A DNA stretch of 64,000 nucleotides from Rosa chinensis (Eukaryota > Streptophyta > Magnoliopsida > Rosales > Rosaceae), in NCBI RefSeq assembly GCF_002994745.2, contig NC_037093.1, positions 22,393,555 through 22,457,554 of the forward strand, given 5' to 3'. Shown here in pieces: positions 58,502 through 64,000 of this stretch. Positions within the stretch are counted from its first letter, which is position 1; each line of letters opens with the position of its first letter. Below the pieces are notes generated by a model. That model had not been told where the DNA came from. It saw only the letters and a list, made by a program, of their open reading frames with translations, and did no database searches. The position numbers and the translations under genes were made by a program.

Positions 58502-59402
58502 ATGAGTCAATTTAGTGGACTGTACCTCACTACGATTCGGATCATTGAATCCTATACTGTCACCAACAATGAAATGTTAGACACTGACTCATACAGGCTT
58601 TTGCACGACCGCCTATGGCACCGAGGTCGAGACATGATGATCCGTATTTTTCAAGAACTCACACGGACATCCCTTCTTTCGAGTGAAAAATCCGCCACAC
58701 TGCAAGGTGTTGGTTCTAGGATTGCTCAAATGCAGTCATTGCTTTTCTGAAGTACCAGAAGCACTACCTCCCTCCCATTATGCCTCATTGACTATTTCAA
58801 AGGTACATCACTCGTTTTGCAAAGCCTGCTCTTTAGCAAAAACAGGATCGAGACCTTCCTATGCTAAAGATACAAAACAAAACATTTCATTCTTACAAGG
58901 GATACAAAGAAATGTCTGTGGACCTATCCATCCAGAATGCGGACCATTCAAGTACTTTATGGTTCTGGTGGATGCTTCGACAATCTGGTTACATGTTGTT
59001 TTATTGTCCACAAGAAATGCTGCAATACTCTTAGCACAGATTATACGTTTAAGGGCTCCCCACCCTGATCACCCTATCAAGTCTATAAGGCTTGATAATG
59101 CTGGAGAGTTTACATCAAAAGCATTTGATGATTATTGCATATCTATTTGGATCGATGTAGAGCATCCTGTACCTCATGTGCATACACAAAATGGTCTCGC
59201 AGAATCCACCATCAAAAGGCTACAGATGGTGGCTAGGGCATTGGTTATGCGCACCAACCTGCCTATATCTGCATGGGGTTATGCAATATTGCACGCAGCT
59301 TTACTTATTCGTTTAAGACCCACAGCTAGCCAACCATTTTCTGCGTACCAGTTGGTAACTAGATATGGGCCTGACACTTCACACTTACGCATATTTGGTT
59401 GA
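58502..59402 (+). pseudogene. Copia-4 GAG-pre-integrase and integrase
   Basis: 58502-58750 reads LLHDRLWHRGRDMM (pre-integrase). 58683-59402, in the next frame, covers the integrase zinc Cys pair (FCKACS), the catalytic residues in LVDAST, RLDNAGEF and QNGLAESTIKR, and ends at a TGA (59400-59402) where relatives have a Cys codon. Another TAG follows near 59452. The rve core is otherwise readable. Confidence 0.9.
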
Positions 59403-59504
59403 GCAGTATATGTGCCTATTGCGCCCCCACAGCGCACCAAAATGGGTCCTTAGAGACGATTAAGTATTTATGTTGGATACAAATCCCCAACAATTATCCA
59501 CTAT

Positions 59505-59975
59505 TTGGAACCCTTGACAGGCGATCTCTCTACCGCTAGATTTGCGGATTGTCACTTTGATGAGGCAGTCTTCCCGTCGTTAGGGGGAGATAGGAAAAAT
59601 GATTTTCCAAGGGAACGACAGGAATTGTCGTGGTTTGTCCCCACTCTGTCTCATTTTGATCCCCGCACTTCACAAAGTGAAAGTGAAGTGAAAAGAATAA
59701 TCGATCTTCAAAACGTAGCAGATTCGATGCCTGATGCGTTTACTGATATCGTAAAAGTGACGAGATCACATATACCAGCTGCAAATGTGCCTGCAAGGTT
59801 AGAAATCCCCAACAAGGGGCACGGTGCCGCAGATAGAGGCACTGCAACCGCACTTAGTGGAGGTGTGGTTGAGGCCGTGGCTCCCCAAGGAAGAGGGGGA
59901 GGTCACTTGGTTCGATTGACACTCACCCAAGGAAGAAGAGGGTGGGTAAGGCACAAAACAATCATCAATGTATAG
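59505..59975 (+). pseudogene. Copia-4 integrase-RT linker region
   Basis: An open stretch of 156 codons downstream of the core, with ARFADCHFDEAVFPSLGG, typical of the segment between integrase and RT in copia polyproteins. It continues into a frame broken by stops around 59975-60130. Confidence 0.75.
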
Positions 59976-60126
59976 AATCCCTCTCATGAGATTGTCTCTG
60001 ATTATAGTTATGTCCATGAATCAATACTGGAGGACGCTGTGATGTTTGAAATGATTCCAGAGAACAAAGAAATCTCAAAGGATTACGAGAGTACGTATGA
60101 GTTGATAGAAAGATCTTCCATACACA

Positions 60127-61009
60127 TTGATGATATATACTGTTGCTCAAGGAATCATAGAGCACGATGATATCGAACCACGCTCAGTTGAAAAATGTCA
60201 ACAAAGAGCAGATTGGCCTAAACAGAATGAATCAATCCAGGCAGAATTAGATTCTCTGACAAAGAGACAGGTATTTGGTCAGGTAGTGCTAACCCCACCA
60301 AGTGTAAAACCTGTAGGACATAAATGAGTCTTCGTCAGAAAGCGTAATGAGAAGAATGAAGTCCTAAGGTACAAGACTCGCCTTGTGAAGCAAGGTTTCT
60401 CACAACGCCCTGGAATTGACTACGAGGAGACATACTCTCCCGTAATGGACGTTATAACGTTCCGCTACTTAGTTAGCTTAGTAATTTCCGAAGGACTGGA
60501 AATGCAGCTCATGGATGTGGTTACTGCATATCTCTATGGGGATCTAGATTCAGAGATATATATGAAAAGTGCCTAATGGCCTTACATTACCCAAGTCAAG
60601 TGACTCTAAACTACATAGTGCGTTTGCAATTAAGTTGAAACGCTCACTTTACGGATTGAAACAATCCAGACGGATGTGGTATACCCGTCTAAGTGACTAC
60701 TTGATTGGGAAGGGATATAAGAACGATGAATTATGCCCCTGCGTATTCATAAAGAAAACAAGTTCCGGATTTGCAATTGTAGCTGTATATGTCGATGATA
60801 TGAACATAATAGGTACTCTTGATGAAATAAGAGAAACCGCGAGCTACTTGAAATCCAAATTTGAGATGAAGGATCTTGGGAAAACTCGATTCTATCTAGG
60901 CCTTAAACTAGAACACCGAGTTTGTGGAATATTAATCCACCAGTCTGCATATGTCCAAAAGTCAGGCGATATAACATGGACAAAGCACATCTTGCTAGCA
61001 CTCCCATGA
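60127..61009 (+). pseudogene. Copia-4 reverse transcriptase
   Basis: Two ORFs cover the polymerase. 60127-60327 ends at a TGA where a Trp (GHKW) is expected, continues GFSQRPGIDYEETYSPVMD and LMDVVTAYLYGDL to 60576, then a frameshift leads into 60569-61009 with SLYGLKQSRRMW and the catalytic YVDD at 60788-60799. The final part (60922-61233) gives IGALLYLAQFTRPDIAFSVN. Confidence 0.9.
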
Positions 61010-61870
61010 TCGGTCGAAGTTTGGATGCAAGGAAAGATCCATTTCGTCCAAAGGAAGATTGCGAACAAGTGTTGGGAGCTGAAATTCCCTATCTAAGTGC
61101 AATAGGTGCATTATTGTACTTAGCCCAATTTACTCGACCAGACATTGCATTCTCAGTGAACTTGTTAGCTAGATTTAGCTCAGCGCCAACGCAAAGTCAC
61201 TGGAATGGTATCAAGAACATTTTTGATACCTAAAAGGAACCATTGACTTGGGACTGTTCTTTCCCTACAGAGAGACAAGAGGGACCGCAGATGGAACTGC
61301 AATCCCTAGACGAAATGTTGGTGGCGAAAACGCCACTCACTACACTAAAAAGCCAAATGACGTTTTGGTCGGTTTTGCTAATGCTGGATACGTATCTGAC
61401 CCACATATCGTTCCCAAACTGGTTATGTATTTACCAATGGCAACACGGCGATATCTTGGAGATCAACCAAGCAAACCTTTGTGGCTACCTCCTCGAACCA
61501 CTTAGAGATCATTGTTCTACATGAGGCGGTTCTTGAGTGTGTATGGTTAAGAACTATCATTGCACATATTCGAGGGACTAGTGGTTTGAGCTCTACCACA
61601 GAAGAGCCTACTTGCATTTACGAACACAATGCAGCTTGCATCGAACAGATGAAGCTAGGTTATATTAAGGGTGATAACACAAAACACATATCGCCAAAGT
61701 TGTCCTACAATCAGCAACAACAGACTCTCCTCAAGATTCAAATGAATCAAGTAAGGTCTGAGGAGAATGTGGCAGATTTGTTCACCAAATCATTGCCCAA
61801 GGACACATTTGAGAAACATGTGAAAAGCATAGGAATGCGAAGACTTTCCAAGCTCCCTAGATTAATGTAA
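61010..61870 (+). pseudogene. Copia-4 RT C-terminus and RNase H
   Basis: Frames alternate: DVLVGFANAGYVSDPH (61248-61505) is the first RNase H strand, SNHLEIIVLHEAVLECVWL and CIYEHNAACIEQMKLG follow (61481-61870), ending in ENVADLFTKSLPKDTFEKHV, the usual copia polyprotein end. Frame changes near 61400 and 61490 disable it. Confidence 0.88.
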
Positions 61871-62066
61871 GTATCAGGGGGAGGTGTAGACGTCAGGGGG
61901 GGTCTAACACACACATGTCATACTCAAATGTAAAAGGTGCGTTGTGCTCTTTTCCTTCGACCAAGGTGTATTTTTGTCCCACAGGGTTTTTATTGTTACT
62001 TGGCAAGGTTTTTAGTGAGGCAACAACTCATGCACCATTTCGTCTTTGACTTGGCACAAGGGGGAG

Positions 62067-62281
62067 TGTTAAAGGAAAAACATATTGTGTGCCTTCGTCA
62101 AAGTGATTGACGGAGAGGGAATCAAGCAATTACCGATTAACATCAATCAGCATGGATTACGAACCAATCAATAGTTAATGTCATCATTGTAATTGTTCTT
62201 TCCATTGTAATTCTCTCCCTATATAAAGAGGTTATGAAATGAAATGAGTAGACTAATTCCAATTCCCATTTTACTTTTACA
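62067..62281 (+). repeat. Copia-4 3' LTR (215 bp)
   Basis: TGTTAAAGG...CTTTTACA; directly preceded by GGCACAAGGGGGAG (62053-62066), the polypurine tract. Followed by the GAGCT duplication. Confidence 0.95.
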
Positions 62282-62286
62282 GAGCT

Positions 62287-62835
62287 CAACTTATTATGAT
62301 TATTAGATTTGCTCACCTAAGGGACAATTTTAAGGGACTGTGAGGGACAAATGCATCTAAATCACATGTATTAAAACTGTGCATTTATTTTCAGCCGTCA
62401 GATTCACTTGTCTCTCACAATCCTTTAAAAACTGGCCCTTAGGTGAGCATGCCTTATAGTACATGCACCTAACTAATTAATAGATAGAAAGATAAGGATA
62501 AGTGGCAGAGCAATAAATTCAACCACTGTTATCGACAAAAATTAAAAATTAAAAAAAACAAAAACTTCAACCACATCAACGGAGCATCAAGTACTTCAAT
62601 GGAAAATACAGAAGAAATGGGCGGCCATTTCTGTATGAACATAACCTACGCAGCAGTCACCTAACTAATAGATAGGAAGATAGGGAGTGGTAGAGCTATA
62701 ATCACATCAATAGAGTATTAACTTCAACGGCGGCTATGGCTGCATGTAACATTGTAACCTACGCATTTTTCATTATACCACACTAGACAACCACCAAGAC
62801 ATTACTACTTCAACGTCCACACTGACCCTTTCTAC
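62287..62835 (+). promoter_or_regulatory. Upstream region of the wax-synthase-like gene
   Basis: 550 bases between Copia-4 and the gene. It contains a 138-bp MITE (62311-62448), a diverged direct duplication (62466-62650 against 62657-62764, both with CACCTAACTAAT, TAGATAG-AAGATA, GTGG-AGAGC, ACATCAA and CCTACGCA) and a TATA box. Copia-4 starts just beyond, so its 3' LTR promoter lies about 600 bases upstream of the start codon in the same direction. Confidence 0.65.
62311..62448. mobile_element. MITE (138 bp) in the wax-synthase promoter
   Basis: Ends GCTCACCTAAGGG and CCCTTAGGTGAGC are inverted; the inverted match continues imperfectly for about 40 bases (AAGGGACTGTGAGGGACAA against TTGTCTCTCACAATCCTTT). 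No duplication could be assigned. Superfamily unknown. Confidence 0.75.
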
Positions 62836-62843
62836 TATATAAG
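62836..62843 (+). promoter_or_regulatory. TATA box of the wax-synthase-like gene
   Basis: TATATAAG, 50 bases before the ATG at 62893. Transcription would start around 62865-62875, which gives a very short 5' UTR and excludes a start codon upstream of 62893. Confidence 0.75.
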
Positions 62844-62892
62844 ATTGAGAAGTCGATCGATCCAGCTAAGAAAAGACCCGAAGAGATCGAAA

Positions 62893-63990
62893 ATGGATGG
62901 TGATGAAATCAAAAATTTCATCAAGGTATGGATCATAGCCATTGCATCTCAATGTTATTGTTATTACGTAGCAGCAAGAATCCCAACAAAGAGCATGATG
63001 AGGCTCATCTCTCTCCTCCCAATCTTGTACCTACTTCTCATGCTCCCCTTGAACCTCCACTCGATCCATCTTGGTGCCCCCTCAGCCTTCTTTCTTGGTT
63101 GTCTTGCCATCTTCAAACTCCTCCTCTTCTCCTTTGACTCTGGTCCTCTATCACCGCCCCCAAAAGGACTTCTCCCCTTCATTTCAATAGCTCTTCTTCC
63201 CATCAACATTAAGAGACTCATCCCCAAAAGGCCTCGCTACGGTTACACTATCACAAAATTGGTGCCAAACAAGACCGCTTTGTGGGCATTGAAGGTCTTG
63301 CTTTTGGGTGAAATAATTCATGCACGCAAGGATTATAGACAGAATTTACATCCCTATCTACTCACATCCTTGTCCCTTTCCCACCTCTACCTTGGTCTAG
63401 AAATAGGCTTTGCTCTGAGTGTAGCCTTGCCTCAAGCCATGTTTGGGTTCGAACTCGAGCCACACTTCAACGAGCCTTACTTTTCCACTTCTCTTCAGGA
63501 CTTTTGGGGCCGTAGATGGAACCTTGCAGTCTCAAACACTCTACGCCCCCTTGTATACCATCCCATAAGGCATATATCTACAGGCAAGAGCGAAGCCATC
63601 TACGAGCCAATAGATACCTCAAAACCTCCGCGGGCTCCAGTTCTGCCGGTCATCTCTGCTTTCACCATCTCGGGTCTAATGCACGAGCTCTTCTTTTACT
63701 ACGTCACTCGTGCGCATCCCACGGGGGAAATGATGTGCTTCTTTGTCCTACAAGGTGTGTGCTTGGCAATTGAACTAGAGGTGAAGAAGGCGTTGGCTCA
63801 TAGGGTACGGTTTCACCCGCTAGTTTCAGGGCTGTTGACGTTGGTGTTTTTGATTGTCACTACTGATTGGCTTCTTTTCCCTCACATAATCAGAACTGGT
63901 GCGGATGCAAAGAGTTTAGAAGAGTGTGTCAGTATGGTGGATTTTGTGAAGGCCAACATTTCCCCATTGTATTATTGGCAGAAGAGTTAG
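62893..63990 (+). CDS. Wax synthase-like long-chain-alcohol O-fatty-acyltransferase (365 aa)
   Basis: An uninterrupted single-exon ORF starts MDGDEIKNFIKVW and ends PLYYWQKS. Plant wax synthases of the jojoba type (MBOAT-related, usually about 340-370 residues) join a fatty acyl group from acyl-CoA to a long-chain alcohol in the ER membrane. Visible signatures are several hydrophobic segments from the N-terminus on (WIIAIASQCYCYYVAA, LISLLPILYLLLMLPL), the conserved L201-QDFWGRRWN motif, and M263-HELFFYY, where H264 is the likely catalytic His. The open frame extends 16 codons upstream but only from a TTG inside or next to the TATA box, so 62893 is the start. A C-terminal fragment of a paralogue lies at 34728-34859. 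Substrate cannot be told from sequence; a sterol or diacylglycerol acyltransferase of the same superfamily is less likely. Confidence 0.88.
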   Translation: MDGDEIKNFIKVWIIAIASQCYCYYVAARIPTKSMMRLISLLPILYLLLMLPLNLHSIHLGAPSAFFLGCLAIFKLLLFSFDSGPLSPPPKGLLPFISIALLPINIKRLIPKRPRYGYTITKLVPNKTALWALKVLLLGEIIHARKDYRQNLHPYLLTSLSLSHLYLGLEIGFALSVALPQAMFGFELEPHFNEPYFSTSLQDFWGRRWNLAVSNTLRPLVYHPIRHISTGKSEAIYEPIDTSKPPRAPVLPVISAFTISGLMHELFFYYVTRAHPTGEMMCFFVLQGVCLAIELEVKKALAHRVRFHPLVSGLLTLVFLIVTTDWLLFPHIIRTGADAKSLEECVSMVDFVKANISPLYYWQKS

Positions 63991-64000
63991 CTAGCTAATA

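Larger units (their letters stand above)
54889..62281 (+). mobile_element. Copia-4: complete-ended Ty1/copia element (7393 bp)
   Basis: Two 215-bp LTRs (54889-55103 and 62067-62281) differ at three positions by direct comparison, and a perfect GAGCT duplication lies at 54884-54888 and 62282-62286. Plus-strand order: LTR, primer site, leader, gag, protease, GAG-pre-integrase, integrase, RT, RNase H, purine tract, LTR. gag is intact; pol has several stops, so the element cannot move by itself. It is the youngest retroelement here by LTR divergence. Confidence 0.95.

Noticed and set aside
62845..62892. Upstream 16-codon extension of the wax-synthase frame
   Set aside because: It begins with TTG next to the TATA box and has no ATG; the Met at 62893 fits the family start.

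Overview
The window is nuclear DNA of a flowering plant, almost certainly a eudicot. It carries plant-type Ty1/copia and LARD-like retroelements, CACTA transposons with a decayed plant histone H3 exon, a plant LINE, a plant pseudokinase relic and a plant wax-synthase gene. The family may be Rosaceae, but that is only an impression. Roughly nine tenths of the window is transposable element. Only one host gene looks intact: the wax-synthase-like gene at 62893-63990. Bases 1-31717 are one nested insertion stack. The outermost unit is a minus-strand copia element (Copia-1) that runs off the left edge and has its 5' LTR at about 31537-31717. Its leader was split by element A (4447-31055, 5-bp duplication GTTGA), a non-coding LTR element with 2.25-kb LTRs and an Asp-tRNA-type primer site. 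The left LTR of A was then hit twice: by a CACTA-like element (4799-9853) and by a second coding-poor LTR element, B (11152-25245, duplication GCTAG). B holds a solo LTR (12676-15023, duplication TGAGA) and a second CACTA element (17381-22560, duplication CGA). That second CACTA carries a decayed first coding exon of a histone H3.3-type gene. Bases 31718-37084 hold relics: a ZRK-like pseudokinase cut by Copia-1, a LINE with ORF1 but no ORF2 (32926-34631, 14-bp duplication), the 3' tail of a second wax synthase (34728-34859), and a dimer of foldback repeats. Bases 37090-46491 are a decayed minus-strand copia element (Copia-2, duplication GTTAG) split by a 2.8-kb solo LTR (40532-43349, duplication AGAAT). 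Bases 46492-54888 contain SINE-like and LINE relics and an inverted-repeat pair of about 180 bp. Between that pair lies a 5'-truncated minus-strand copia (Copia-3, 48661-54586) bordered by a 31-bp direct repeat. Bases 54889-62281 are a complete-ended plus-strand relative (Copia-4, duplication GAGCT, LTRs differing at 3 of 215 bases). It faces Copia-3 head to head and has an intact gag but broken pol. The remaining bases are a promoter region with a MITE and a diverged tandem duplication, then the wax-synthase-like gene, which ends 10 bases before the window does. Copia-2 and Copia-4 carry the same unusual primer-binding site, CGTTATCAGCACG, directly after the LTR; it looks complementary to the anticodon arm of an isoleucine tRNA, not to a tRNA 3' end. 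Copia-3 has lost this region. All alignments and repeat boundaries were read by eye.
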